Positions 24,072 through 36,304 of a DNA stretch of 64,000 nucleotides are shown piece by piece. Source of the stretch: Rhizodiscina lignyota (lineage: Eukaryota > Ascomycota > Dothideomycetes > Aulographales > Rhizodiscinaceae); contig ML978124.1 of the NCBI GenBank assembly GCA_010015805.1, forward strand, positions 1,550,001-1,614,000, given 5' to 3'. A program made the position numbers and the translations under genes. Positions within the stretch are counted from its first letter, which is position 1, and each line of letters starts with the position of its first letter. A model generated the notes under the pieces. That model did no database searches. It worked only from the letters and a program-made list of their open reading frames with translations, and was not told where the DNA came from.

Positions 24072-24410
24072 ATGGCGTCGAACGCCGAACACACGACCTC
24101 TCAAACTGTACGTAAAAAATTCCCACAAAGCTTCAAGCAGTCTTAATACATGTAGTAGCAAGCCACCGAAGAGCCAGGCGCTCAGCTTCGCGCTGAGCTG
24201 GATGCGGAGATGAACAAGCTGCTGGAGCTGGAGGACCGCGTGCTCCAGTTCGGGATTGCCGTCATCGTGGCGAGAGAGGAGGTGCACCAAGAAATGTCGG
24301 CGCACCGGAGGCAGAGGGTGCTGGGGTCAGGGGAGAGGGCCCAGGCCCGGGCTCTGGAGAGGCGTGCGTCTGAAGCACTGGGAGAAGAGGGACGTGGTGG
24401 AGGAGAGTGA
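24072..24410 (+). CDS. Small coiled-coil protein, unknown function
   Basis: Two exons, 24072-24107 and 24159-24410, 95 aa. Exon 1 encodes MASNAEHTTSQT; a 51-bp intron starting GTACGT ends at the second of two consecutive TAGs, because using the first would bring an in-frame stop. Exon 2 is mostly one long amphipathic helix (ELDAEMNKLLELEDRVLQFG, then VAREEVHQEMSAHRRQ) with heptad-like Leu spacing, and it finishes Arg/Glu/Gly-rich. The size and helix suggest a small structural subunit of some complex. I cannot name a family. The coding call rests on a good start context (CATCATGG), a frame-keeping intron and helical composition, so it is moderate. Confidence 0.55.
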
Positions 24411-25093
24411 GGAAAGAGGGGAAGACGACTTCTTTTGTTGCGTTTGAGATACCCAGTCACACTCTGGACGAGTCCAGTTTTGAAATCAACAAGCCGTTCC
24501 CCTCCGTGCCAATTGACTCTTACGTCGTCCGCCCTATCTACAATTTCTTGCGCACAAGCTAGCAAACCTGTGTCTTTCGAGCCTGCTATAGATGCTCAAC
24601 TCCAAGTTCCAGCGCGTTTGACCAGGCATCCTAGCCTATTTCAACAGCTATTCGCACTTCGTTCAATTCAGCTTCATGTTTATCTCCAACTTTTACGCCG
24701 CGAAGCATAGCCTACGCTACGTCTTCAGACAGAGACACTCGAAGACTATGGCAACTGGCATTGAGAAGAGTGAAAGCAGTTGCCTCAACGACTATTCAAG
24801 TCCTCTCTCAAGGAGATACTATGCAAGAGTGATCTCGGCATTGCACAAAGATTCTAGGCTTATCGAACGCTCATCAAGCACTACGTTCCATTTTAGCGAA
24901 GCTGTGGCACACGGCGTTGACAACGTGTCTGAAGTTGGACAATAGGCAGTACAAGTAAAACTTTCATGTGTATGGTCATATTTCATTGTTGCCATAAGGA
25001 ATTTAGAAGATATCCGTCCATTTGTGCTCTCCTTTGAAGATAGTATGTTACAAGAAAGGTAATTTCGCTCTCAACGCATCAATATGTCCAAAT
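24411..25093. other. Intergenic between convergent genes
   Basis: About 680 bp between the end of the small coiled-coil gene and the 3' end of the transporter on the other strand. No supported feature; two short plus-strand frames lack domains. Confidence 0.4.
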
Positions 25094-27132
25094 TCAGCTA
25101 CACGTTGTGACACCTCCTTCATCTGTATGCGTGTATCAGTTCATGCACATAGACTTCAGGGCTCTTTACTTACGATTGACGATCTTTAAAACTGCCAGCA
25201 CGATGCTGACGACTAGAACGCAGCTGCCGAATGCAACTGTTCCCCATGCCAAGCCCGTTTGCCAATCCCTCTTGGTCCTCAGTTTCAAGAAGCAGAGAGG
25301 TGGAAGGATGTATGCAAGAGCACACGCGCTGGTCGCTCCGATGAGCTCAAAAACGGCGCCTAGATCGCACGTGAGGAGTGAGAGCGTCATCGCAGAGACG
25401 ACAAGTGATGTGCTAAAGATGAGATGGCGTTGCGGGTGAAATGGTTCGTTGGGGAAGTAATAGGTCGTCATGACTTCGCGGCAGACGAACGCCTCGAGCG
25501 GGAGGGTGGTGAGCATGTTGAGGCCAAAGCAGCTGTGCATGGTGAGTCATGTAGTACACGTAGAAATCTGAGCACCGGCTTACAATCGCGCAATATTAAC
25601 CATGATCATATCAGTCGGAAAGTTGTTCAAGACATTGCCCTGAGTCTTGTCGCCAAAAGTGAGGTAGCCCGCTAACGCCATTACCATGCACGCAACCATT
25701 GAAATGCTGGTCGAGAAATGCGTGACTTTTGCAAATCGATCAAGAGTGGGCTTTTTGAGTGACCCGTAAATGAGAAGGCTGTTGTGATCTGGCGGAGATG
25801 ATGAGTAAATAGAAATTCAGATCGAGAGATCCAACATACGGCAAACAAACGCTGGTCTCAGTTAGCAGACTTGGAACGGCAGGTTTCGGCGAGCCTTGAA
25901 CATACCAAATGATATAACTCCAATTGCTTGAAAGACTCCGCTGTTAATAAAAATGGAGCCTCGAAGTCTCCCTTTCATGTCACTAGGAACGCGTGGCCCC
26001 TGCGTGAGCACTGTGATGATAATTACCAGCATGCTGATCAAGGCCAGTGTACTGGCTTTCGCAAGCTACAGCATGTCAGCGAAGGCCCGTCGCACAATGA
26101 AGTCCACATAAACTCTACCTTCGCAATGTCTCTGTACAAAGAAAGGGGATATGATACCCCAAGAATGAAGAGTACAATTATTGCCCGTCTATCGGTGAGG
26201 AGCCAAAGGAAGGGCGTGGTGGGTAAGGAAGGGAAGATCGCTATGAAGACGTGTGGAATCGTGTCGCCGACGATGATGCAAAATGCCACCATACCACCAA
26301 AAGCACTAGAAGTAGTATTATTAGCCAGGTAAATTGGGTTAGGTAGTGGGTTGAACTACAATGCCCATTGAGCGATGGAGATTGCTATCAGGCCAGGTCG
26401 ACCAAAGCAATGCTCTACTGTGGCCTGAAAGGAATTTGCGCCGCTCATCTTTGAATTGACCACGATCAGTCGTATAGTCCAGTCTACCACAACCGTGAGG
26501 GCAATGAGCAGAATAATGCCAGTCAACAGACCAGCCTGTCGCAGAGCATATGGCTGCCCTATGATTCCCGCGCCGCTTTATGCAGTTAGTATCTCGTTTC
26601 CTCGAGTATGGCACCAACATGATCCTCACATAATACTATTGGCCATATTCATGAAGGCGTTCCGCAAACCGCTCTTAGGTCTGGCACTTTCGAGAAGGTC
26701 CTCTGGTTGGAAGCCAACGTCGGCACTGGCGACAGTAACACTCGGAGCCTCAATGTCTGTCAATAGCGGGAGCCTCTGAGCATCGCTGTTGCGCCGACTG
26801 CCATCGTCATCTCCTGCATTACTCGTCATGAAATCCTCATCCTCTACCCAATTTGGATCCGCATGTCCGTTAGCTCCTCTCGTCGGAAGCACATATTCCT
26901 CCACATCGAACCTGACTCTGTTCGGCGTCCGCGGTGTGCCAGGCGGTCGGGTCTGGGCGAAGGAAGACTGGCGGCGGGGAGGGAAAGGCAATGACGACCG
27001 TGACTTCGAAGGCGGCAGAGGTGGGGAATGCTCTACGTTGTCGCTCTCCTCCGAGCCTTGTGAGAGGAGAGAGCGGGTCTCTTCATTGTCTGACCCGTCC
27101 ACGTTTGCGATACGTTCTTCGTCTTTGGCCAT
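25094..27132 (-). CDS. Vacuolar-type amino acid transporter (Avt5/6-like, Aa_trans family)
   Basis: Eight exons on the minus strand: 27132-26630, 26575-26360, 26305-26119, 26065-25906, 25851-25840, 25788-25584, 25532-25174 and 25122-25094. The frame closes exactly at 556 aa. The first 160 residues are a cytosolic, Ser/acidic-rich tail. The transporter domain starts at NSIIGAGIIGQPYALRQAG, the substrate-gate helix of the family, and continues with FAFGGMVAFCIIVGDTIPH, SFAFVCHHNSLLIYGSL, GYLTFGDKTQGNVLNNFP and CFGLNMLTTLPLEAFVCRE, about 11 membrane helices. Relatives export neutral or acidic amino acids from the vacuole by proton coupling. Exon 5 is only 12 nt and supplies the residues AFVC; its upstream intron has a good GCTAAC branch point. 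It shares a 388-bp divergent promoter with the gene at 27521. Confidence 0.92.
25840..25851 (-). other. 12-nt micro-exon of the amino acid transporter
   Basis: CGTTTGTTTGCC lies between a 54-bp intron (GTATGT..CAG) and a 51-bp intron (GTATGT..CAG). It joins codons so that ISF-AFVC-HHNSLL is formed, the conserved family sequence. Without it the frame is kept (12 nt) but four conserved residues are lost, so skipping would give a deletion variant. Confidence 0.88.
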
Positions 27133-27520
27133 GGCATTATTGCGATTTCCTCATGGCAAGGGTGATCAAGGATGCCGAAGTGGATAGCAGCTTATTGATG
27201 GCACAATGACAATGGCTGATGGGGCTCAAAGTCTTTGAGGCTGACCTGACCCGCGGGATGCTTGGCGAACGCAAACAGGGGTCATATTGCTCCGCTCCGC
27301 CCTCACTTCTAGATCTACCTTTGTATCAATCTCTCATAGCCGCAAATTTCGAACAATTGACAGTAATCTAATTCTAGCCGGACGACTGGAGATAGGAGAC
27401 CGCTAAAGATCTATCAAGTAATCTGGAATCTAGTCTTTTGAGGAGTTTCTGGAGGGCACTCAACTTTTCGAAAGCGAAACGATGATCGACCTTTTGATGT
27501 ACATCCAATGACATCCTGCT
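27133..27520. promoter_or_regulatory. Bidirectional promoter region, transporter / orphan gene
   Basis: 388 bp separate two outward-facing start codons, so both genes share this control region. I see no defensible factor site. Confidence 0.5.
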
Positions 27521-28555
27521 ATGAACGCAATCGTGTGGTCGCCGCGTTTCTCCTGCGTTACTCTTGCGAAAAGGGCGACATACTCATCGCAAACTCATGC
27601 GCTGCGTGGGAACACTATTTGCGAAACAAGCTCCCAGAGATTGACCGATATCCGGAAGCTATCTGTAAACTTTGATCAACCTTCACAATATCGGCCAAAG
27701 AGGGACCGCCAGCTGGATTCTGAGCTATTAGCTTTACAAAATCCTCAAGAGCAACAGGTAGAAGATGTGGCGTCTGTTGGCCGGGAGCCCAGGGCGGGAA
27801 CGGTCTCGAAAACAGTCGAGTACAAGACTGATCCACGCGTAAAGAAATTCCGTTTGAACCGCGGAGTTCATGCACTTCTCCCTTTCAGATATCGTGTTAC
27901 TAAGGATCCGGTCCGCTACTACCAGTCTCCCGATCGACCAGATGCGAGAGAGCAATCTCCTGGATTCTACTGGTCAATCATTCGTAAACATTACGGCAGC
28001 TCGCCCGGCAGCGATGATGTAACCGGAGCTCGACAGTGGAGTGCTCAATTCGAACAGCATGCAATCAAAGCAGAAGTCTCGTATGTCGAGCATCAGGAGA
28101 AGGATGATGAGAGTCGTGGCCATTCTGCACGATACGAAGATGATTCTAGCATGGCAATGTACATCCCACCTTCTGCTGCCTCTGAAAATCATACGACGAA
28201 CCTTGGGCTTCCGGGAAGGGCATTCACGAAAGGATGTTCTAGGCCTGACGAGAATCGTGATGGGATGGTCTCGTCTCCTGCAGAGAGCGACACTCATGTT
28301 GCGGGCGAGGGTCTACTCGACAGCCGTACCCCTATGAAAAATTGCCGAAATACTGCAGAAGTCCGTGAATCACAACTACTCATTGAGAAAATTTTTGCAA
28401 GACCTGCGGCAGGGACTCCTACGACAGACGCGCACCGGCGTTGGCAGGCTCGTCGCACATCCAATTCATTGACGAAAAGCACAAGCATCCTTGGTAACGC
28501 ATCGTCTCGACCCAGCCGGAGGCGAGCCGGCCGACAGGACAATGGTCCCTTGTGA
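27521..28555 (+). CDS. Basic orphan protein, possibly mitochondrial
   Basis: One exon, 344 aa. The N-terminus (MNAIVWSPRFSCVTLAKRAT) lacks acidic residues for its first 35 positions and has Arg/Ser/Thr, which resembles a mitochondrial presequence. Residues 100-160 (EYKTDPRVKKFRLNRGVHAL, then PFRYRVTKDPVRYYQSP) look the most conserved; the remainder is polar and disordered, with a basic C-terminus (RRRAGRQDNG). I do not recognise a domain. The long open frame supports coding, but the start context is weak and an unseen intron is possible. Confidence 0.55.
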   Translation: MNAIVWSPRFSCVTLAKRATYSSQTHALRGNTICETSSQRLTDIRKLSVNFDQPSQYRPKRDRQLDSELLALQNPQEQQVEDVASVGREPRAGTVSKTVEYKTDPRVKKFRLNRGVHALLPFRYRVTKDPVRYYQSPDRPDAREQSPGFYWSIIRKHYGSSPGSDDVTGARQWSAQFEQHAIKAEVSYVEHQEKDDESRGHSARYEDDSSMAMYIPPSAASENHTTNLGLPGRAFTKGCSRPDENRDGMVSSPAESDTHVAGEGLLDSRTPMKNCRNTAEVRESQLLIEKIFARPAAGTPTTDAHRRWQARRTSNSLTKSTSILGNASSRPSRRRAGRQDNGPL

Positions 28556-31446
28556 AGAATTTTCAGCTCATTCTCAATAGGCCCAGACGGACAGAAAGAG
28601 AGGGTACTCCCCAATACAATGCCTCTGTCTCGTCTGTGGCATTTCCCGTGCGGCAAATGGGATCCGCCCCGGCTTCAAAGGACGGGAGCCCGCATACACG
28701 TGGCAGCCGTTCTACAGGTCGCAGAATTATGCCCAACGTCTCCGGTCCAAGACTCAATTCCGCTCTCGGACCTTGTCCTGGATGAACTGGCGTTTCAACG
28801 TCCAGTATGATACAATGCACAGCTACCGTGTTGTACGTTGTACCTTTGTACCTGGGAGATGACCCGACAATTGCCTTGCTGGAAAGTGGTCACAAACTGG
28901 GATCGTGACAGGCAGCACAACAGCGACAAGGTGCCGGAGCCTTGCCGTGTAGCACCGGCGCTGCGGATGACAGCTACACGGTTGAGGTACCGACAACAGC
29001 CTAATAACTTCGGTATTCCATTGTGCAATGCTCTTACAAGTTGTTGGGAGAGGGCATTGACAGCATTGAACCGGTAGGTCAGGATCGCCGTGGTCTGGCA
29101 GAGTTGTAAATAGGCATGGATCCGATTGAAAGGAACACAGTAAACGCTACGTTTCAGTCGCTGCCTTGGAGAAGAACGGGCAGCCTGTAAAAAGCACTTT
29201 GCAAATGTGGATAAAGGGCCAGAATTTACATAAGGAGAAAATACTGCTCAACACTTGAAAGTCGCCCCTGAGGTCAGAGGGCTCTGTGTCGTGGCACGGC
29301 CCCAGAGGTCTGTTGCGTCTGAAGGGATGGTCCTGATCACGACCGGGTAAAGGCTGTATCTTGGTTTTTTCAACCCATTGTGCCACGAAAATTGTGGAGA
29401 GTATTGAGGTACCACTGTCTCAGAGAAATTTTGTCTTACGCTGTGCTGCTTTTTGTCCCTACGTCCAACGGCTTCCTGCCCTTGCGGGTCCTCCAGGAAC
29501 CAACGCGCACAAGGACGCCGCTGAGCATCCTCTGCACAAGCGTGCTGTACGTAGCGGAGGGGACTCCTCGCTTAGGACGTCCAGTGACGATCTCAGAGGC
29601 AAGGTCTCGGTCTCGTTAAATCGCATCGGCACTAGCATCACCAACTAGGAAGCTCGAAAGCTCATCTTCAGTCTTTGGCATGGCGCTTTTGCATTCCCGA
29701 CGCCAAAGATTTCGCTTGCATGTGGCGTCGTCCGTCCAGCAGCGCCTGATTCGCTCGGTGCTCGTCCGCGCCGAATGATGGGCATGATGGGCAGCGGGTG
29801 TAGAAAAGGCGCGGGCCGAGCAAGGACAGATCTCGCGAGACTCGCACGAGCCCGTACGCGACTCATGTAGCTTCGTGGCGCCGGCGACGAGCGGCACACG
29901 AGACGAATAGAGGCCTCGATCATGGGCTGGATGAAAATTGAGTTTTGCTAGTTGTCTAGCTTCGGACCAGACCGTGAAGCGCGTGCCTTCATTTCATCTT
30001 GTCGCGAAGACACAAAATCATGATGAAATGGCGCCGTCTATGGCGACCCAGGCGGGCGTTCGCGTGCTACGCTAGGCATTGGGGTCTACCAGGAGCCGGA
30101 GCGTTTTGGGGAGTTCATTTGGAGGCGAAGGAGCTGCAGGATTGCTGCTCGAGATAAGCTGCGCCTGGGGCATTGGGAGAGCGAGCAAGAACGAGATATG
30201 ATTATGGCAACACTATTGCGTATAATCCCACTGGAAAGCGAGAGAGCCACACTGACCAATCTCTCTGATTCTGTCATCCGTATCTGCACAGATGCTCTTT
30301 GAGCTGCGCTGCCTCAGGCTAGATACGGCAGCCACATTCTCCGCACTGCTCTGGGCGCCCCCACCGGGGCAATCCACACACTCGCAGAGCTGATCGTTTG
30401 CTCCTCCGTACTCGCCCAGCTAGAACCCATGCTAATGCAGTCCCCACTTCTGCCGCACACCACAAACAGTTATGCTAGTGCAGATTCTCGAACCCTGACT
30501 TGGACCGCAGTAGGTACTACTGCATGCCGGCACGGGGCGCAATCTACAGTATCTGCTCTGCCTTTGCGGATTTGAGGCTTGCAGATGCTAGATGATGATG
30601 ATTTAAACGGTAGGTAGAAGGGATCGATGGCGTGGGCTATCGAATATCGGTTGAGCAGCCTGACAACGGGTACCCTAAATAGACGGATTCGGGAAGGGTG
30701 TCTTAGGTCCCGTCGTGGTCGATTTGGAAGGTTACATAATAGACCTCGATGGCGTGCGTGATCATCGCTGAAGAAGACGTGCGAAAGACATGCGAGATGG
30801 CTGGTTAGGTCACCAGGTTCAAGACAGACTTGGTTTAGAATATTGAAAGAACATTGTAAGAGTTGGTCCCTTTGTCATTGAGAGTAGATAAGCTATCGGT
30901 AAGGAAATCGAGTACGAGGGGGTATCCTGCTGCGCTTTCAACTTGAGAACTTTCCAAACGCCCTTTTCTCCCTTCGCAAGGTCTCTGCAGACCGCCCGCT
31001 AATGGCACAGCTATGATTCCATATCAAGTACAAGGCATAGTGAGGGAAAACATGCAGATAATGCAAATGTTCGCCCCTCTTCGGCTCTGTGAATTTGAAT
31101 GAAACGATAAGAATAACTCCCAGTCCCTAGAAGCCCCGGCGGCTCCAGGACGATGCTCGGTGCCATGAAAGGTCATTTACAAACTAGAATGCAAAAATGA
31201 ATATGCTTTTTTGATCGTCTCGACATGAAACTCAATCTTCGAAACTGCGCTCTGCTGCCGTGAACGATTAAATGGTGTACAGATCGGAAAGCGTCTCAGG
31301 ACCGGGAGAGTCCCTGCGAACATAGTATGATTCATAGTAAACGTCCGATGTTCGATGATTGAGGTCGAGTGTGACGTGACATGAGCTTCGCTTCACTCAT
31401 CGTTCGATGGAATATCGTAAGGTCATCTACCGCGAGTCATGCCCGT
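28556..31446. other. Intergenic, 2.9 kb, no supported gene
   Basis: Open frames are under 130 codons and overlap antisense. Nothing matches a family I know. No tRNA or repeat was found on reading both strands. Confidence 0.4.
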
Positions 31447-31992
31447 TCACGCGAGCGTCTGTCGTCTCTTCAATTCGCGAGTGTGGTCGAAGCTGTTGAC
31501 ATAATTTCGAAGCTGGTTGATGGTCTGGTCCGAGAGTCCATGTCCACTTGTACTTGTGCTGATGGAAGAAAGCGACGAGCGCGACGAAGAGGTGGTCAGA
31601 CTTCTCCGTGAACTTGAATGCGAATGACGATACCGGGTGCCCGGTGACACACTTGCACCTGAGTTCGGAGCGAAATAAGATCCATTTGCGGCCGATCGTG
31701 GACTATTGGGTAACGACATGGTACCTGCAGAACCCGCAGGTGTTCGTAAGGCTGAGAAGTTGACTGCTGGAGGCAGGTACATGCCCGAGCTCCTGTTCGG
31801 GCTGGACATTGTCCAGGTTGATCTGGTGGGTGTGTACGATTGCGAATAGAGAGCGGTGTGAGAATCTGCTGACTCGGTCGACTTATCCGAATCTAGTAAC
31901 CGGCATGCCTCAGAACAGTATGGTCCATCGGTAGGGTTGACATTGTCGCAGGATAGACAGAAATCTTGTGACCACTCCATGGCATCAGACAT
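31447..31992 (-). CDS. Ecl1-type life-span regulatory factor
   Basis: 181 aa in one exon. The frame is open further upstream to 32181, but the ATG at 31992 gives MSDAMEWSQDFCLSCDNV directly at the family block and is preferred. Residues C12, C15, C26 and C30 (FCLSCD then YCSEACRLLD) form the zinc-binding motif of the Ecl1 family. The remaining 150 residues are Ser/Thr-rich and disordered, ending in a predicted helix (TINQLRNYVNSFDHTRELKR). In fission and budding yeast these small proteins extend chronological life span and respond to nutrient and zinc stress. The role here is inferred from the family. It stands alone in a gene-poor region. Confidence 0.8.
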   Translation of the reverse strand: MSDAMEWSQDFCLSCDNVNPTDGPYCSEACRLLDSDKSTESADSHTALYSQSYTPTRSTWTMSSPNRSSGMYLPPAVNFSALRTPAGSAGTMSLPNSPRSAANGSYFAPNSGASVSPGTRYRHSHSSSRRSLTTSSSRSSLSSISTSTSGHGLSDQTINQLRNYVNSFDHTRELKRRQTLA

Positions 31993-34900
31993 GGTGTGGT
32001 ATGTGATAGGGGGTACGAAAGTGCAGCCTTTGCTGTGGCCTGGGATATCAGGCGTTGAGAGTGAGGCCGAGTATGAAGGGTAAAGAGCAGCAAGCGATGT
32101 CGGCGAAGGGTACGGCACAGCAGGCTGAGCAACAAGGAACGAAGTAGAATATGGCTGAGTAAATAATAATGCCAGAAGCACTGATGGATGTCTTGACTGG
32201 GTGGGTATGCTTCAATTGGCGTTTCGAGAGATGAATTGAAGTTTGAGGGAAAGCAGACTGCGGATCAGACTGGATGAGTTGTAGGCGGGCACTGGTATAT
32301 GAAAGCTGGAGTCTGTTGGGTGCAAGGTCTCTACCCAAAGCGGCGCCGTGCATGCAGAGAGCACGGGTCAAAGGGTGCACCCCGGCCCCGTGGAGGTTGC
32401 AGCGGCGTGAGCGGTTAACGAAATTCTGGCGTGCTGCGCTGGGTGGCCAAGCTCGACTGTTTTCGAGTGGAGCAGCGCTCGCCAAAATCGTGGTAAATTG
32501 GGTGTAGAGGCGAATGGCTCAAACTTCGTCTTTGCGCCTCTCGATCTGCTAGAGGGTCCCACACACTGCTCTCTCTCTTTGAACAATGTCCAGTCCGTCC
32601 TTGCCCGCATCGGAGGGTTAACGGACGACGAGATTTTGCAATTCCCGCGCCAGCCAGTCAGCCCAGTATCATCTGATGGGACGCGTTCACTGTTTTCGCT
32701 CCGAGCCTCCGTCTGAGTCTTGGAGAAGGCATTCCCCGTGACCTTTTGCAATGGAACTGTGCGCGCATAAGCAGTCAGGATACGACCCGCTCAGTGGTGA
32801 CCTTGTTGGGCAACCCGAGCGTTTCAATAGCAGGCGCCTCAGACGTCCCTATCTGTCGGTAGCCAAGGCCTGCCCCGCAACCGAAAGGCTGCACTTGCGC
32901 GGCAAGAGTTGTGCGAGGCGCATGTCAAACGTGCTTTGTGGCTGGCCTTCCGTTCGCTATCTTAGTGCCGTGATAACCTCATGCGTCACAAGACGAGGTC
33001 GTGCCATGGCTATTCGCTTCTCCAAGACCCTTTCAAGTCGTCTAGAGGCTGTTGGATTGTGGTTCCTGGAATGACGTTTTTAATGCAGTGCGCCAGAGCT
33101 GGAAATGAGTCTGCAAGGACCTCGATTGTCTTGAATACGGAGACTTCCAGCCTGATCGGCACAGCACCCCTCCATCGTCCGCCGTTATCTGTGAACATTG
33201 CCACTGGTTGTATGGCTTGGATGACATGAGCGACCTCAACAACCACGGAGTACATGACGATGAAAATTTTGCCGTTGATCCCCCTCCTCGCCGACCCGGC
33301 ACATAATCCACGGCGAGGCAGCCTATTTGGCGATCAAATCATCACCAGTCAGCCCTAAACGGTCCTTGCGCGCCCCGTGCCGCCGTATAAGGCCAGTCTG
33401 ACAGGAACAAGTCGTGAATTTGACTGCACTTGTTCGCTCCAGCAGCCAGATGAGGCATCAGTCTCATCGACCCTTGCGTGAGTCCGGATTGTCCGCTCAC
33501 TTAACGGACTGCTCTTAGGCATGTGCCTTCGGGCGTAGCTGTGTAACAACCGAATCGACAGGGAAGAAAAGTGTGAATCAGCCCGGTCAAGCAGTGGTTG
33601 GTCAGGCTATGCAAATGCAGACTTCTGCATTAACGCAGGTCGGGGTTGGCACGGCCAGTGCACTATGGCGCGCCATCGCTCAAACTTGCGCAGGACAAAC
33701 CTCAATGAGAACCTTTGGTGACGTGAAAGCAGCGTGAGATGAGCACAGCTTGATAATGGATGATGACGAGGACGACTTGAATCATGGATACTGGCAGATT
33801 GCAGGAGCAGGAAAATGAAAGATTGAAACTTGCTAGGCATCACAAAGCTGGACAGGATGGCGCAATAGTGCTTGACGCCAAATACGTTTGGTAACGCGCA
33901 AGCTAGGCTCGGGCGAATAGGCGCCCGCAAACTAGGCTCGATATCTACTAGCTGCTCTTAGCCCAGCCTCGCGAAAATTGCTCTACCCCAGGTTTCGTTC
34001 GTGGCGCGCACATGGAAGATTGTGCGATCGAAGACGCACAACAGCTGTTCGTGGCCGTGAGGCACATCGTGAGTGGCCCCTCCGACAGATAGCGCCGCTC
34101 TGACTTGGCCTGCGTGGAAGCCTGCCTTTGCCACCCTTCGACTCTTGCACTGCATCGACGATCCGATTTATTTTCCGTATATGTTTGATCGCCATCAATT
34201 AAACATGACAATGTCGACGCACACGCAAGAAAGTCTATGTGTGATCGACATGCAACGCATCTCCGAGGCTCCGGCTATCGCGCATAAACGCTGTTGGCAA
34301 GGAGCAGTGGTCAGCGTATCTGACGAGAATGCCTGTCTTGCGAAGCTGGCGACTCCCAAAACTTCGGATCTCCTCAAAGCTCAGAGAAGCGGCCTGCTTC
34401 TCAGTGCGGTTCAAACAACGGGTCTAGCCCCTCATTGGACTGGTCTGCCCAAGCGAAACGAGCTCTCTTTCGCGCTTCATGATGCAGACCCCGGGCGCTG
34501 CACTCTCCAAAATTTCAGTTGGAAACCTGAACTTGGAAGCACTCGCCTACAAATCCTTCTGGAGCTGAATCGCACGTGGGGGTCCGCGCCGGACCGATAT
34601 CCAGTCCAAGGCATCTCTCCATTCATTTCGATAGCAGGTTCGGCCATTGCTGCACATGAGCAGATAGAGACACACTCACATTCTCGTTGCGGGGTGCATT
34701 GACTTCGTGGCACACTGTGCGACCTTTCTGCTTAATTGCGAACCTGGACCACGTCAAGTCCGAATGAATGAAGCCTGAGAAGAGACCGCACGCGCAAGAC
34801 AGCACGCGGAAACGCTCCGAAAGGGTCTGCACGCATAGGAAAAACGTGCCTCGAGTATGCGTCCTACTGCAAGGCACCCAAAAGGTTCCCAGAACCTACC

Positions 34901-36304
34901 CATCAATGCCCGTACACGTGGTTCTGTTCCTGAAGAGCCTGATACGATGCCAACGTCTTGCCTTCGGAACCACGTCTTGTCAGGAGAGAATCAATCTCGA
35001 TCGAGCATTGTACAGTAGTTGCAGTCGTCGTAAGCTGACCGTTTCCCCGGCCGTATTTGAAAGCGCGCAGCTTCAGAGAATGTATTTTCGTACACCCCCA
35101 GCCTACTTCCGCTCGATTCCGTCCTAGTTTCAGACATGCCTGGATCCCGTTACTCCGCGGTACCGTTTGCACGGTGCTCTCCCCAGTTTCAATCCTATTC
35201 TGGAGAAATGTAAGCTGACCATAAGGCCCCTCGTTCGACATTGGCGGCCGCAGCGGCGCATATACTAGTAGAATGCGCGATAACGTATTTGTGGGTTTCT
35301 TGAAACAAACGGGACGTCCCGTCTTACGCGACGTATAAGGCTGTGCCGCACATCAATAATGTAAGGCACAAAGCGAAGGCATGTATCAAGCGAAGACAAA
35401 TGATTTTATTATGCTCTGTTTCATAAGACAACAGTGGGCAGAAGAGGTCGGCCCCAACATGGCGTATCCTGTCCAGACTAAGATGAGATTGATTGAGGTG
35501 GAATTGAGAGAGGTGCAAGTCCCGCGCTCTATCAAGATGCGTACAGGCTCAAAGTGATGCGTACAGGTTCAAGTGATGCTCCGGCCACTGCGCAGACACG
35601 ATGGAAGAAAGGTTATCTGCCATCTGTAGAATGCTTGATTGACTGTGTTGACTTGAAAAAGAGCAGTCATCTGCAATCTCATAGATGGTTGACAGACCAA
35701 AACAGGCCCACCGGAAGAGAGGCTATCGATAATCGAAGTGATCCTTGACCGACTGCGTCCATCGAATGGAAGAAGCGCAATCTACGATCGAAGTGACGCT
35801 AGAGAGGCTCCGCCTCCGTTGCAGAAGAGTAACAGGTTAAATCAAAAGTGATAGGACAGTCACTTGGCAGACTCGATGGAAGAACTTCCTCCTTAGAGTA
35901 TGAGGCCTTCGGACGACTCCAGGAGCATGGAAGAATATAAAATGTAGAGCGGAACATGTTCGAACAATCGTGGCCAAGCAGCGAAGAAGCAATTTCTAAA
36001 GAAATAGTGCTCTGGACGTAGCATGAACTTCGGAGCACATTTTCGGCCAAAGCATGTACACATCTGTAATGAAAGGTACAGGTTATTTAATTCTGCATCA
36101 TGGCCATCGTTCTTAACGTCAGTTCCGGCTCTTCCAGGATCCTTGACATTCAAAGCATTTGTTTCTGGTCAAATAAACATTGGAGATGCGGAACGATCCG
36201 ACCGGTATGTTATACAACCCGACTGGACCAAGCAAATGAGATGTGATATGAAAATTTGAATGGCTACAAGACATCATCGATAGCATTGTTGAATCAAATA
36301 TCCA
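31993..36304. other. Intergenic, 4.3 kb
   Basis: The largest open frame (34073-34702, +) begins with GTG and shows no domain, so it is not called. The first 200 bp probably hold the Ecl1-gene leader. The only structure found is the degenerate triple repeat at 35567-35884 and an adjacent doubled GATGCGTACAGG at 35537-35567. Confidence 0.4.
35567..35884. repeat. Three degenerate copies of a 42-bp motif
   Basis: Copies begin near 35567, 35735 and 35843. Each opens AAGTGAT, has an ACTGCG or ACTTGG core and ends CGA(A)TGGAAGAA. Copies are about 168 and 108 bp apart. An extra partial copy (ATCGAAGTGACGCT) lies near 35788. Function unknown. Confidence 0.6.

Noticed and set aside
31993-32181. 63-residue N-terminal extension of the Ecl1-type protein
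   Set aside because: The internal ATG at 31992 sits right at the family block; the extension is low complexity.
34073-34702. 209-codon plus-strand open frame
   Set aside because: Begins with GTG, no domain, no codon or splice support, antisense frames of similar length overlap it.
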